Assembly (NCBI GenBank): GCA_049889095.1
Contig: JBLJFK010000009.1
Length of the DNA stretch: 64,000 nucleotides
Direction: 5' to 3' (one strand)
From: Ewingella sp049889095
GTDB taxonomy: Bacteria; Pseudomonadota; Gammaproteobacteria; Enterobacterales; Enterobacteriaceae
The translations under genes and the position numbers were made by a program. Every line of letters starts with the position of its first letter. Within the stretch, counting starts at the first letter, position 1. The notes under the pieces were generated by a model, which was given only the letters and a program-made list of their open reading frames with translations, was not told where the DNA came from and searched no databases. This document shows positions 51,800 through 60,723 of this stretch, piece after piece.

Positions 51800-52618
51800 A
51801 TGACAACATACGATATCGACACAACAGCCCAGCTTTGCGGCGTACATCCGATCACCCTGCGCACCTGGCAGCGTCATGGGTTACTCAAACCTCACCGCAC
51901 GCCTCAAGGCCAACGCTTCTACAGTGATGACGATTTAGCCCGTATTCACGTGATCCTCGATTGGGTCAACCGTGGTGTACCGCTCAGCCAAATCCAAAGC
52001 CGGATACAGGGCGAAGCCGCCGAATGCCCGAATGGCTGGCGGGAAATTCAGGCTGAAATCCTCACCCTACTCGACCACTGCAATACCAACACGTTACGTC
52101 GCCTGATCTGGCGCTGCGGTCGCGAGTACCCGTCCGCCAATTTGGTCAATGACGTACTACGCCCGCTGCGACGCTTTCTGGCATCCAGTAAACATCCGCT
52201 GATGAAACAACAGCTCGGCTTACTCGACAGCACCCTCATCGAGTACACCGCGTTCATCCTCGGCACGTCGCGTAAAAAAGGGTTAGCCACTGTGTTGCTG
52301 GTGGCAATGCATATCCGCGACCCGCTGGATATGTGGCTGGAAGCCATGCTACTGGCCGGGGAAGGTCTGCGTATTGAGCTGATTGCCGCCACCATCGCTG
52401 AACCGGATCTGTCGCGTTTTAAGATGGAGCATTACGTGATTTGGTCGGATAGACGCCTGAACGAACGCCAGCAGGCGCTGTTCCAGGGCTGGGAAGCAGA
52501 AGGTTTACCAGTCATGCTGGTCGGCAAGGTGAAACAATTGCCAGCAGCGGCGGTGCAACCACAGCCGGCAACCCTGAATACTGCCCTGATTGAAAAATTA
52601 ATTTATAACGGCGTATAA
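51800..52618 (+). CDS. MerR-family regulator, MlrA-like
   Basis: A 272-residue regulator. The N-terminal MerR winged HTH spans 1-70 (QLCGVHPITLRTWQRHGLLKPHRTPQG), followed by a long helical, B12-binding-like C-terminal domain. It keeps the W-R-x-I-Q and IEYTAFILGTSRKK-type segments seen in MlrA (243 residues), the activator of csgD in E. coli. Cobalamin His motifs (DxHxxG) are absent, as in MlrA. Identity as the true MlrA orthologue is not proven; the genomic position differs from mlrA of E. coli. Its last 16 bases overlap the 3' end of convergent rsmJ. Confidence 0.75.
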   Translation: MTTYDIDTTAQLCGVHPITLRTWQRHGLLKPHRTPQGQRFYSDDDLARIHVILDWVNRGVPLSQIQSRIQGEAAECPNGWREIQAEILTLLDHCNTNTLRRLIWRCGREYPSANLVNDVLRPLRRFLASSKHPLMKQQLGLLDSTLIEYTAFILGTSRKKGLATVLLVAMHIRDPLDMWLEAMLLAGEGLRIELIAATIAEPDLSRFKMEHYVIWSDRRLNERQQALFQGWEAEGLPVMLVGKVKQLPAAAVQPQPATLNTALIEKLIYNGV

Positions 52619-53349
52619 ATATCGAAGCGGTGACTTTTGGTTGGCAACGCGGCCTGTGCGGGCAGACCGGCCATCGGCGGGGCATAGTCCGGTCGTTTGA
52701 CCACAATCCGTTTGGTTGCCAGACGACGTGCCGGTTCCAGCAGACCATCAGCGTCGTCATCCGGACCCACCAATCCCTGAAACACCCGCATCTCTTTCTT
52801 CACCAGCGCACTTTTCTGCTTATGTGGATACATCGGATCAAGGTAGACCACATCAGGCTTTGGCGTCAGACCTGCCAGTGCGGTGAGGCTGGATGCATGT
52901 AATAGCGTCATACGTTCGCGCAGCCACGGGCCAATTTCTGCATCGCGGTAACCGCGCTCCAGACCGTCATCGAGCAGCGCAGCGACCACAGGATCACGCT
53001 CCAGCATCCGCACATGGCATCCGAGTGAGGCCAACACGAAAGCATCCCGTCCTAATCCTGCGGTAGCATCAACCACATTAGGCCGGTAGCCGCCTTTGAT
53101 GCCGACCGCTTTCGCGACGGCTTCACCGCGACCCCCGCCGTATTTACGCCGATGCGCCATTGTGCCACCGACAAAATCGACATAAATCGCGCCCAGTTTT
53201 GGCTCGTCCCGCTTACGCAGTTCAAGACGTTCGGACGTCAGCACCAGCGCCATCACGGCGTCGGGATCTGACGTCAGACTCCAGCGTTCAGCCAGAATAG
53301 ATAAGGCGCCTGCATCGGCGCCTTCTTCACAAATTAAACAGACACTCAC
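52603..53349 (-). CDS. rsmJ: 16S rRNA (guanine(1516)-N2)-methyltransferase RsmJ
   Basis: A 248-residue class I methyltransferase (E. coli YhiQ/RsmJ about 250). It methylates G1516 of 16S rRNA with SAM. VVDATAGLGRDAFVLASLGC carries the SAM motif and VVYLDPMYPHKQKSA the catalytic DPMY motif. LFGAIYVDFVG-type beta-strand and HRRKYGGGRGEAVAKAVG are N-terminal family blocks. It starts 14 bases after prlC, so it is in one operon with it as in E. coli. Its 3' end overlaps the convergent MlrA-like gene by 16 bases. Confidence 0.95.
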   Translation of the reverse strand: MSVCLICEEGADAGALSILAERWSLTSDPDAVMALVLTSERLELRKRDEPKLGAIYVDFVGGTMAHRRKYGGGRGEAVAKAVGIKGGYRPNVVDATAGLGRDAFVLASLGCHVRMLERDPVVAALLDDGLERGYRDAEIGPWLRERMTLLHASSLTALAGLTPKPDVVYLDPMYPHKQKSALVKKEMRVFQGLVGPDDDADGLLEPARRLATKRIVVKRPDYAPPMAGLPAQAALPTKSHRFDIYTPL

Positions 53350-53363
53350 GGGGTGACGTTTCC

Positions 53364-55439
53364 TCAGGCAGGCTCTTTCGCGCCGCTCTCTTTAATGCCG
53401 TAATGACGCAGCATAGCATCCAGCTGAGGTTCACGGCCACGGAAGCGTTTAAACAGCTCCATCGGCTCTTCCGAACCGCCACGCGACAGAATATTGTCGA
53501 GGAACGACTGCCCGGTTTGACGGTTGAAAATCCCTTCATCTTCGAAGCGCGAATAGGCATCGGCAGACAGCACTTCCGCCCACAGATAACTGTAGTAACC
53601 GGCGGCGTAACCCCCGGCGAAAATGTGGCTGAAAGCATGCGGGAAGCGGCCCCAGCTTGGTGATGGCACCACAGCAACCTGCTTTTTGATCTCGGCCAGC
53701 GTCTGCAAAATCTGCGCACCTTTGGCGGGGTCATACTCGGCGTGCATACGGAAATCGAACAGGCCGAACTCCAGCTGACGCAAAATAAACAGCGCCGCCT
53801 GATAATTTTTGGCGGCCAGCATTTTATCCAGCATCTTTTTTGGCAGCGGCTCGCCCGTTTCGAAATGGCCAGAAATAAATGCCAGCGCTTCAGGCTCCCA
53901 GCACCAGTTTTCCATAAATTGGCTCGGCAGCTCAACCGCATCCCACGGTACACCAGAGATACCCGCAACGCCCGCGGTGTCGATTTTGGTCAACATATGG
54001 TGCAGGCCGTGACCGAATTCGTGGAACAGCGTGGTCACTTCATTATGGGTAAACAGCGCAGGTCCGTTGCCGACCGGGCGGTTAAAGTTACAAGTCAGAT
54101 AGGCAACCGGTTTTTGCACCTCGCCACTGGCTTTACGCAGGCTACCGGCGCAGTCGTTCATCCAGGCGCCGCCGCGTTTGTGCTCACGGGCGTATAAGTC
54201 GAGGTAGAAGCTACCGCGTAATTCACCACTGTCATCGAACAGATCGAAGAAACGAACCTCTTTGTGCCAGGTATCAACGTCAGTACGCTCTTTTGCGGTG
54301 ATGCCGTAAATACGCTTCACCACTTCGAACAGGCCGTCGAGCGCACGTTGTTCAGGGAAATACGGGCGAAGCTGCTCGTCATTAATCGAGAACAGATGCT
54401 GTTTCTGCTTTTCACCGTAAAAAGGCAGGTCCCAGGCTTCCATTTCGTCAACGCCGAAGTGTTCTTTGGCGAAAGCACGCAACTGGGCCAGCTCTTGCTC
54501 AGCCTGAGGACGCGCGCGTTTGGCGAGGCCATTGAGGAAATCAACCACCTGCGACGGGTTTTCAGCCATTTTAGTGGCCAGAGACATGTCAGCGAAAGAG
54601 GCAAAGCCCAGCAGTTCAGCCAGTTCATGGCGCAGCGCCAGCTCTTCGGCCATCACTTCGCTGTTATCCCATTTACCGGCATTCGGGCCCTGATCGGAGG
54701 CACGGGTCAGGAAAGCACGGTACATCTCTTCGCGCAATTCGCGGTTTTCACCGTAAGTCATCACCGGCAGATAGCTTGGGATATCCAGCGTTAACAACCA
54801 GCCATCCTGCTCTTTCGATTCTGCCAGCGCTTTAGCCGCGGCCAGGGCGCTTTCCGGCAAGCCTGTTAACACATTTACATCGGTGATGAGTTTGCTCCAG
54901 CCCATGGTCGCGTCCAGCACGTTGTTACTGTAGGTAGAACCCAGTTCAGACAGACGGGCGGAGATCTCGCCGTAACGTTTTTGTTTCTCAGCGGGCAAAC
55001 CGATACCCGACAATTCAAAGTCACGCAGCGCGTTATCTACCGCTTTCTTCTGCGCCAGCGTCAGTTTGGCAAAGCTAGCGCCCTCTTTCAGGTCACGATA
55101 GGCCTGATACAGGCCCGCATGCTGACCAACCCAGGTACTGAATTCGGAAATAATTGGCAGGCACTGCTCATAGGCTTCACGCAGCTCAGGGCTGTTTTTC
55201 ACTGCATTAAGATGACCAATCGGTGACCAGATACGGCTCAGGCGATCGTCACTGTCAGCCAGCGGCTGGCACAGATTATCCCAGCGATAAGGTGCGCCCT
55301 GAGCGACCACTTTTTCCACGATCTGGCGGCACGCTTCAATCGCCGATTGCATGGCAGGAACGATATGTTCAGGTTTGATGGCAGAGAAAGGCGGTAGCGT
55401 AAAAGGTTGCAGAAGCGGGTTAGTAGAAGCAGTAGTCAT
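53364..55439 (-). CDS. prlC: oligopeptidase A PrlC
   Basis: A 691-residue cytoplasmic M3 zinc metallopeptidase (E. coli 680) that degrades signal peptides and other oligopeptides. The zinc motif HEFGH is near residue 470 in TLFHEFGHGLHHMLT; RGSFYLDLYARE and FMENWCWEPEAL flank the active site. The frame is open 21 codons upstream, but ATG 55439 fits the family start. N-terminal residues M-T-T-A-S-T-N-P extend beyond E. coli by a few residues, and the tail SGAKEPA is extra. In E. coli prlC is heat-induced. Operon with rsmJ. Confidence 0.97.
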   Translation of the reverse strand: MTTASTNPLLQPFTLPPFSAIKPEHIVPAMQSAIEACRQIVEKVVAQGAPYRWDNLCQPLADSDDRLSRIWSPIGHLNAVKNSPELREAYEQCLPIISEFSTWVGQHAGLYQAYRDLKEGASFAKLTLAQKKAVDNALRDFELSGIGLPAEKQKRYGEISARLSELGSTYSNNVLDATMGWSKLITDVNVLTGLPESALAAAKALAESKEQDGWLLTLDIPSYLPVMTYGENRELREEMYRAFLTRASDQGPNAGKWDNSEVMAEELALRHELAELLGFASFADMSLATKMAENPSQVVDFLNGLAKRARPQAEQELAQLRAFAKEHFGVDEMEAWDLPFYGEKQKQHLFSINDEQLRPYFPEQRALDGLFEVVKRIYGITAKERTDVDTWHKEVRFFDLFDDSGELRGSFYLDLYAREHKRGGAWMNDCAGSLRKASGEVQKPVAYLTCNFNRPVGNGPALFTHNEVTTLFHEFGHGLHHMLTKIDTAGVAGISGVPWDAVELPSQFMENWCWEPEALAFISGHFETGEPLPKKMLDKMLAAKNYQAALFILRQLEFGLFDFRMHAEYDPAKGAQILQTLAEIKKQVAVVPSPSWGRFPHAFSHIFAGGYAAGYYSYLWAEVLSADAYSRFEDEGIFNRQTGQSFLDNILSRGGSEEPMELFKRFRGREPQLDAMLRHYGIKESGAKEPA

Positions 55440-55742
55440 AGGAGAGTCCTGTTGTTGTATGCATGATGCGCGTGGCACTAGCCTCGGCTCTTCGCGCAAC
55501 ACACCGTGAATTCGGGTTATGTTCTATACGATACGATGTCACTTCTAACATGAGGTCAAGCCACAGGGAATTCAATGGGCAGCGGGATCGGGTTAGGCAG
55601 TGGCCGGCAGACGGTTTATACTGAGGCGCATTAAAGGCGTGCCGTTTCGAGTCAGCGCCTGCACCCGATTCCCAGTACAGTATAAATTTTCGGTAACCCA
55701 CTGATTTTACTGTCTACATTCATTATTCGGAAACGTAAATCC
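55440..55742. other. 303-bp divergent gap between prlC and rlmJ
   Basis: It contains a candidate prlC promoter on the - strand: TTGACC (plus 55554-55559), 17-base spacer, TCGTAT (plus 55531-55536). It is not a good sigma-32 match. No ORF and no repeat were found. Confidence 0.5.
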
Positions 55743-56585
55743 ATGCTGAGTTACCGCCACAGTTTTCACGCTGGCAACCACGCCGACGTCCTAAAACACA
55801 CCGTTCAGAGCCTGATCATTGAATCTCTGAAAGAAAAAGATAAACCTTTCCTGTATCTCGATACCCACGCGGGTGCTGGCCGTTACCTGCTGAGCGGTGA
55901 ACACGCCGAACGTACTGGTGAATATATGGAAGGCATCGCGCGCATCTGGCAGCGTGAAGATCAGCCTGCGGAACTGGCACCTTATATGTCGGTGATTCGC
56001 TATTTTAATCGCAATGAGAACCTGCGTTATTACCCTGGCTCACCGCTCATCGCCCGTCAGTTGCTGCGTGAGCATGACAAACTGCACATGACCGAACTGC
56101 ACTCGAGCGATTTCCCGCTGCTGCGCAGTGAGTTTCTGAAAGACGATCGTGCCCGCACCTTGCGTGAAGACGGTTATAAACAGTTGAAAGCTCAACTGCC
56201 ACCGCTCTCCCGTCGTGGTTTGATTCTGATGGACCCATCGTATGAGCTGAAAACCGATTATCAGGACGTGGTGCAAGGCATTCAGGAAGGTTACAAACGC
56301 TTCGCCACCGGCACTTATGCTCTGTGGTATCCGGTCGTTATGCGCCAGCAGATCAAAAAAATGCTGCGCGATCTGGAAGCCACCGGCATTCGCCGTATTC
56401 TGCAAATAGAGCTGGGCGTTCGGCCGGACAGCGACCAACGTGGCATGACCGCCTCGGGCATGATCGTCATTAACCCGCCGTGGAAACTGGAACAGCAGAT
56501 GAAAGCAGTATTGCCATGGCTGCTGGAAACGCTGGTGCCATCGGGTACCGGCCATCAGTTGGTGAAATGGGTCGTGCCTGAGTAA
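55743..56585 (+). CDS. rlmJ: 23S rRNA (adenine(2030)-N6)-methyltransferase RlmJ
   Basis: A 280-residue SAM methyltransferase, the same length as E. coli YhiR/RlmJ. LSYRHSFHAGNHADVLKHTV begins the protein; FLYLDTHAGAGRYLL is the SAM motif near 35-49. The catalytic (D/N)PP(Y/F)-type motif reads MDPSYE near 162. GLILMDPSYELKTDY and WYPVVMRQQIKKM are family blocks. It is divergent from prlC; a repeat follows at 56604 before gor. Confidence 0.96.
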   Translation: MLSYRHSFHAGNHADVLKHTVQSLIIESLKEKDKPFLYLDTHAGAGRYLLSGEHAERTGEYMEGIARIWQREDQPAELAPYMSVIRYFNRNENLRYYPGSPLIARQLLREHDKLHMTELHSSDFPLLRSEFLKDDRARTLREDGYKQLKAQLPPLSRRGLILMDPSYELKTDYQDVVQGIQEGYKRFATGTYALWYPVVMRQQIKKMLRDLEATGIRRILQIELGVRPDSDQRGMTASGMIVINPPWKLEQQMKAVLPWLLETLVPSGTGHQLVKWVVPE

Positions 56586-56603
56586 ATCCCCTCATTAATA
56601 ATC

Positions 56604-56725
56604 CCCTAAATCATTCGAGTTGCATCAAGGCGGCAACTGAATGAATCCCCGGGAGCTTACTCAAGTAAGTGACCGGGTGAGTGAAGGCAGTCAACGCAGA
56701 GGCAGTTGGAAGGATGACGGGGATA
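56604..56725. repeat. interspersed palindromic repeat, full-length type (copy 3 of 3)
   Basis: The core GGGAGCTTACTC-AAGTAAGTGACCGGG is kept, with GGCGGCAACTGAATGAATCCC on the left and GGCAGTCAACGCAGAGGCAGTTGGAAGGATGACGGGG split over the right. Terminal arms TTCGAGTTGCATC and AGTTGGAAG are partly complementary. It lies between rlmJ and gor, 140 bases before the gor start. Sequence drift from copy 1 is moderate. Confidence 0.75.
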
Positions 56726-56866
56726 GGCTTTGGCTATCAAACCTATTGCAACCATTGATTCAAACTTTGCGACAAACTCGATTCCCACGTTAAACTCATA
56801 CTCAATTTTTAAGATTAGCGACGCTGGTATGGCGTTTTTAACTTTTCACAACCTATGGATAAACGC

Positions 56867-58219
56867 ATGACCAAACATTATGACTATCTGGCAATTGGCG
56901 GCGGCAGCGGCGGTATCGCATCAATCAACCGTGCCGCCATGCATGGCCAAAAATGTGCGCTGATCGAAGCGAAAGAGCTGGGCGGCACGTGCGTCAACGT
57001 GGGTTGTGTCCCGAAAAAAGTGATGTGGCATGCGGCGCAAATCGCTGAAGCTATTCGCAACTACGGCCCGGATTACGGCTTTGACACCACCGTCAACAGC
57101 TTCAACTGGAAGACGCTGGTTGCCAACCGTACTGCGTACATCGACCGCATTCATACCTCTTACGATAATGTGCTGGGCAAAAATAACGTCGATGTGATCC
57201 GTGGTTTTGCCCGCTTCGTTGACGATCATACCGTGGAAGTTAACGGCGAGAAGATCACCGCCGCTCATATCCTGATCGCCACCGGCGGCCGTCCGAGCCA
57301 CCCAAATATCCCAGGTGCGGAATATGGTATCGACTCTGACGGCTTCTTTGATCTGACTGAAATGCCAAAACGCGTTGCGGTGGTTGGCGCTGGCTATATC
57401 GCCGTAGAAATTGCCGGTGTCATGAACGCGCTGGGCGCAGAAACGCATCTGTTCGTGCGTAAACATGCCCCATTGCGCACCTTCGACCCGCTGATCGTCG
57501 AAACGCTGCTTGAAGTGATCAACACTGAAGGCCCGGCGCTGCATACAGAATCCATTCCGCAAGAAGTGGTGAAAAATGCCGACGGCAGCCTGACGCTGAA
57601 ACTGGAAAATGGCAAAACCTTTGAAGTCGACAGTCTGGTATGGGCGATTGGCCGCGAACCGGAAACCGACAACTTCAACCTGAAAGCCACTGGCGTAAAA
57701 ACCAATGACAAAGGGTACATCATTGTCGATAAATTCCAGAACACCAGCGTGAAAGGCATCTATGCGGTGGGCGACAACACTGGCGCGGTTGAACTGACGC
57801 CGGTCGCCGTTGCTGCTGGCCGTCGCCTGTCCGAGCGCCTGTTTAACAACAAGCCGAATGAGCATCTGGATTACAGCAACATCGCCACCGTGGTATTCAG
57901 CCACCCGCCAATTGGCACCGTGGGTCTGACCGAACCGCAGGCCATCGAGCAGTACGGCGCAGACAACGTGAAAGTGTATAAATCAACCTTCACCTCCATG
58001 TACACCGCCGTGACCCAACACCGCCAGCCGTGCCGCATGAAGCTGGTTTGTGCCGGTAAAGAAGAGAAGATCGTTGGTATTCACGGTATTGGTTATGGCA
58101 TGGATGAAATGCTGCAAGGCTTTGCAGTGGCGGTCAAAATGGGCGCCACTAAACAAGACTTCGACAACACCGTTGCCATTCACCCGACCGGTGCGGAAGA
58201 GTTCGTTACCATGCGTTGA
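56867..58219 (+). CDS. gor: glutathione reductase Gor
   Basis: A 450-residue FAD-dependent NADPH disulfide reductase, identical in length to E. coli Gor. It keeps glutathione reduced in the cytoplasm. LAIGGGSGGIASINRAA binds FAD; the redox disulfide is Cys42/Cys47 in GGTCVNVGCVPKK. VVGAGYIAVEIAG is the NADPH fold, GIYAVGDNTGAVELTPVA the second FAD motif, and AIHPTGAEEFVTMR holds the catalytic His-Glu pair. The frame opens at 56855, but ATG 56867 matches the family start (M-T-K-H-Y-D-Y). The terminator is at 58271. Confidence 0.98.
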   Translation: MTKHYDYLAIGGGSGGIASINRAAMHGQKCALIEAKELGGTCVNVGCVPKKVMWHAAQIAEAIRNYGPDYGFDTTVNSFNWKTLVANRTAYIDRIHTSYDNVLGKNNVDVIRGFARFVDDHTVEVNGEKITAAHILIATGGRPSHPNIPGAEYGIDSDGFFDLTEMPKRVAVVGAGYIAVEIAGVMNALGAETHLFVRKHAPLRTFDPLIVETLLEVINTEGPALHTESIPQEVVKNADGSLTLKLENGKTFEVDSLVWAIGREPETDNFNLKATGVKTNDKGYIIVDKFQNTSVKGIYAVGDNTGAVELTPVAVAAGRRLSERLFNNKPNEHLDYSNIATVVFSHPPIGTVGLTEPQAIEQYGADNVKVYKSTFTSMYTAVTQHRQPCRMKLVCAGKEEKIVGIHGIGYGMDEMLQGFAVAVKMGATKQDFDNTVAIHPTGAEEFVTMR

Positions 58220-58270
58220 TCACGTAGTCGTAGAGTAGGAAGACTACGACATACCTTTTTAACTCTGGAA

Positions 58271-58297
58271 AACTGGCTGTAATAAGCCAGTTTTTTT
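58271..58297 (+). terminator. gor terminator
   Basis: AACTGGCT (58271-58278) and AGCCAGTT (58285-58292) pair perfectly with a 6-base loop, followed by a T-run to 58297. A typical intrinsic terminator. Confidence 0.9.
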
Positions 58298-58441
58298 ATA
58301 CATTTTTCTCCTGCCATTTTATTATCTTTAGAATTACCCTTCATCCAAAAGCAGACTTTTCAACTCGGCTTATCTTTAATTATCTTTTAATAAATGACCT
58401 ATCTGCTGAGCTTAACTGCATGGTTGTGTTTAATTCGGGAA

Positions 58442-58736
58442 TTAAGCAGTAGAAAACAAAAATGCATCAATCACTTGTTGATAAAGGGATCCCATCTTTA
58501 ACTGTTTTGCTTGCTCAGATAACTCAATGGTCGAGGTTTTTCCTTCACTGAAAACTATCTGGAGATCGTCTTCAGGGATTTTTGGGGTACTTTTTTTGCA
58601 TAAAAGTGGGTGATGCAGGCAAACTTTTAGTTGATTTAAATGACCATGTATCCGACTGTGCATGCAAAATTTTATAATCTTCGGGTAAGTCATCAGCCAG
58701 ACGCTCAGCGTATAATGTGAGTTCTGCAGTAGCCAT
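58442..58736 (-). pseudogene. frameshifted small gene of unknown function
   Basis: Two overlapping frames join only if one base is removed. From ATG 58736 the frame reads MATAELTLYAERLADDLP onward to TFMQKK and then stops after Y-P-K-N-P. The continuation STPKIPEDDLQIVFSEG to a normal stop at 58442 lies in another frame. The shift falls in a run of seven A on the - strand (plus T7, 58591-58597); with six A the gene would be a single 97-residue protein. So this is a recent frameshift, a sequencing error in a homopolymer, or a gene using slippage there. No family recognised. AAGGAGG lies upstream of the ATG at a long 14-base spacing. Confidence 0.6.
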
Positions 58737-58855
58737 GGTATATAACCAAGCCTCCTTGTTTTGACTTTGATTCACCCGTAAAATTCGTCCTAACAATTAT
58801 CTAAAATAGAGCTCAGTTTTGACTGATATAAACACTCCTTCATTAGGCCTCCATT

Positions 58856-59083
58856 ATGAGGCAAAAAAGTGTCTACGAAACCCATGTCTATTCAATTGGT
58901 TACGAAAACCCAAGAACCATTAAGCTAGTAAGCATGCGGTGTGCCATAACCGAGATAGAATATCTTCAGTGGGTAATCAGAGAATCCCCGTCATCAGAGC
59001 AACAACTCATACATTGGATAGATGGGACTAAAAACTATCAACCAGGTCAGGGAAAGTGTTTACAGAGGCACGTCACTTCATGA
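58856..59083 (+). CDS. hypothetical 75-residue protein (doubtful)
   Basis: An ORF in the accessory stretch after gor, polar with RNPRTIKLVSMRC- and WVIRESPSSEQQLIHW-like segments; no recognised domain. The ribosome site is poor. It ends just before the FliA promoter of the second chemoreceptor. It may be a real small gene or chance; base composition agrees with its surroundings. Confidence 0.3.
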   Translation: MRQKSVYETHVYSIGYENPRTIKLVSMRCAITEIEYLQWVIRESPSSEQQLIHWIDGTKNYQPGQGKCLQRHVTS

Positions 59084-59121
59084 GGAATGGTAAATAAAAT
59101 TTAATTATTTATTAATACCTA

Positions 59122-59148
59122 TAAAGATTATGGTTAACTGGCCGATAC
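59122..59148 (+). promoter_or_regulatory. sigma-28 (FliA) promoter of the second chemoreceptor
   Basis: TAAA (59122-59125), exactly 15 bases, then GCCGATAC (59141-59148), one base off the consensus GCCGATAA. The start codon lies 37 bases after. It matches the promoter at 45108-45134. Confidence 0.85.
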
Positions 59149-59184
59149 AATAAGAACATCCCATCATGAGTTCGAAGTCACGCC

Positions 59185-60723
59185 ATGACTATCTTGAAAA
59201 AACTGTCACTTATATTTTCATTCACACTTATTTCTCTTCTAACAGTAGGATTAATAAGTATAAATTCAATAGGTAAAGCCCAAGAGCGGTTTGAATATGT
59301 TGCAAATAACTCCCTGCCAAGTATAAGTAAAATAGCCGATATTTTACGTAATCGTGAGGAAGCAAGACGGCAAATACTTATGTCGCTACTCATAAGCGAA
59401 AAAGATGTCTATGACAAACATATGATTAGCGCCAGGAATTATTTAAACCAAACCCTGGAAGCCTTGCAGTATTACAAAAAACATTTGGTATCAGATGAAA
59501 AAGATTCTCAGTCAATAAATCAAGCCATTGATGACTTTAATGATTATAAGAAACAAGTTGACAACATGGTGGAAGTTTATAGAAGCGGCGGGATTGATGC
59601 AGCCAGACTCATGGTATCAGACGGAGGTGCGACAGCTGCAGCCTCAGTGGTTCTGAGCACAAGCATCAAGAATTTGTTAGATCATAATAATCAAATTGTG
59701 ACTACGTTTGAAAAGGAGAATCATAAGCAATACCGGATGAGTATCTTTATCCTTAGTAGCATCATTGCTGTTGCAGTCCTGCTCACTGGATTTTTCTCTT
59801 ATTCCATTCTTAATTACCTCAAAAAAGGGCTTCAACATTTACAGAACAGTATGAAGAATATCAGTGAGAGCCTGGATCTGACACTCCGTGTTAATTTGGA
59901 AAAAAATGATGAACTTGGAGCAACAGCGATCAGTTTTAACAGTCTCTTAGAGAAATTTAAGGATGTGCTATCCGGTGTCAAGGGTGCCAGCAAAGAAGTA
60001 GATACAGCGTCTAATGAAATTTCCCGTAGTAACGAGGATCTTTCATCACGCACTGAGTCACAGGCTTCTTCTCTGGAGCAGACGGCTGCAAGTATGAATG
60101 AGTTGTCCGCAACCGTAAAACACAATATGGAAAACGCAAGTGAAGCCAATAACTTTATAGGAAAGGTTCAGTCAATAGTCATTGAAAGTAACCATGAGCT
60201 TAGCGCTTTAAAGGGTTCGATCAACGATATTGCTGTTTCTTCTAAAAAAATTTCCGAAATCACCTCAATCATTGACGGGATCGCTTTCCAGACTAATATT
60301 CTTGCGCTCAATGCGGCAGTAGAAGCAGCTCGTGCAGGGGAACAAGGAAAAGGATTTGCAGTTGTAGCCGGAGAGGTGCGCTCATTATCACAGCGTTCCT
60401 CTATTGCTGCCCGGGATATACGCAGCCTGATTGAGGGATCCATTAAGGATGTGGATCAGGGTGTGATATACGCAGCGAATGTTACAACGCGAATGGATGA
60501 AGCCCTGCTTGTGGTGAATGAAACTACACAACTTATTAATCAGGTCAATAATTCATCTACAGAACAAAGTTATGGTATTGAGCAAGTTAATATTGCGGTT
60601 ATCCAGATGGAAACTGATTTACAGCAAAATGCGGCGATGGTAGAGCAAATGGCAGCGGCGGCTAATTCTCTTAGTCAACAGGCTGGTAATCTTTTAACCG
60701 ACGTTAGTTCTTTTAAAATGTAA
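59185..60723 (+). CDS. methyl-accepting chemotaxis protein (4HB type, no pentapeptide)
   Basis: A 512-residue chemoreceptor. TM1 is about 7-27, a four-helix-bundle-like periplasmic domain follows to about 185, TM2 about 188-210, HAMP to about 260 and the signalling domain to the end. The tip has IAFQTNILALNAAVEAARA and GEQGKGFAVVAGEVRS. The protein stops at VSSFKM with no W-x-x-F tail, so adaptation would depend on other receptors. Ligand unknown. AT-rich codon use unlike gor suggests acquisition. The stop codon is followed within two bases by an IS5-like end, so the original C-terminus may have been altered. Expressed from the FliA promoter at 59122. Confidence 0.92.
   Translation: MTILKKLSLIFSFTLISLLTVGLISINSIGKAQERFEYVANNSLPSISKIADILRNREEARRQILMSLLISEKDVYDKHMISARNYLNQTLEALQYYKKHLVSDEKDSQSINQAIDDFNDYKKQVDNMVEVYRSGGIDAARLMVSDGGATAAASVVLSTSIKNLLDHNNQIVTTFEKENHKQYRMSIFILSSIIAVAVLLTGFFSYSILNYLKKGLQHLQNSMKNISESLDLTLRVNLEKNDELGATAISFNSLLEKFKDVLSGVKGASKEVDTASNEISRSNEDLSSRTESQASSLEQTAASMNELSATVKHNMENASEANNFIGKVQSIVIESNHELSALKGSINDIAVSSKKISEITSIIDGIAFQTNILALNAAVEAARAGEQGKGFAVVAGEVRSLSQRSSIAARDIRSLIEGSIKDVDQGVIYAANVTTRMDEALLVVNETTQLINQVNNSSTEQSYGIEQVNIAVIQMETDLQQNAAMVEQMAAAANSLSQQAGNLLTDVSSFKM

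Noticed and set aside
51724..51927. 67-codon ORF overlapping the start of the MlrA-like gene
   Set aside because: It overlaps the HTH coding region in another frame and has no features.
58588..58600. Programmed -1 frameshift on the A AAA AAG heptamer of the small gene after gor
   Set aside because: The heptamer is present in the correct phase, but joining the frames needs +1, not -1, so the dnaX mechanism does not explain it.
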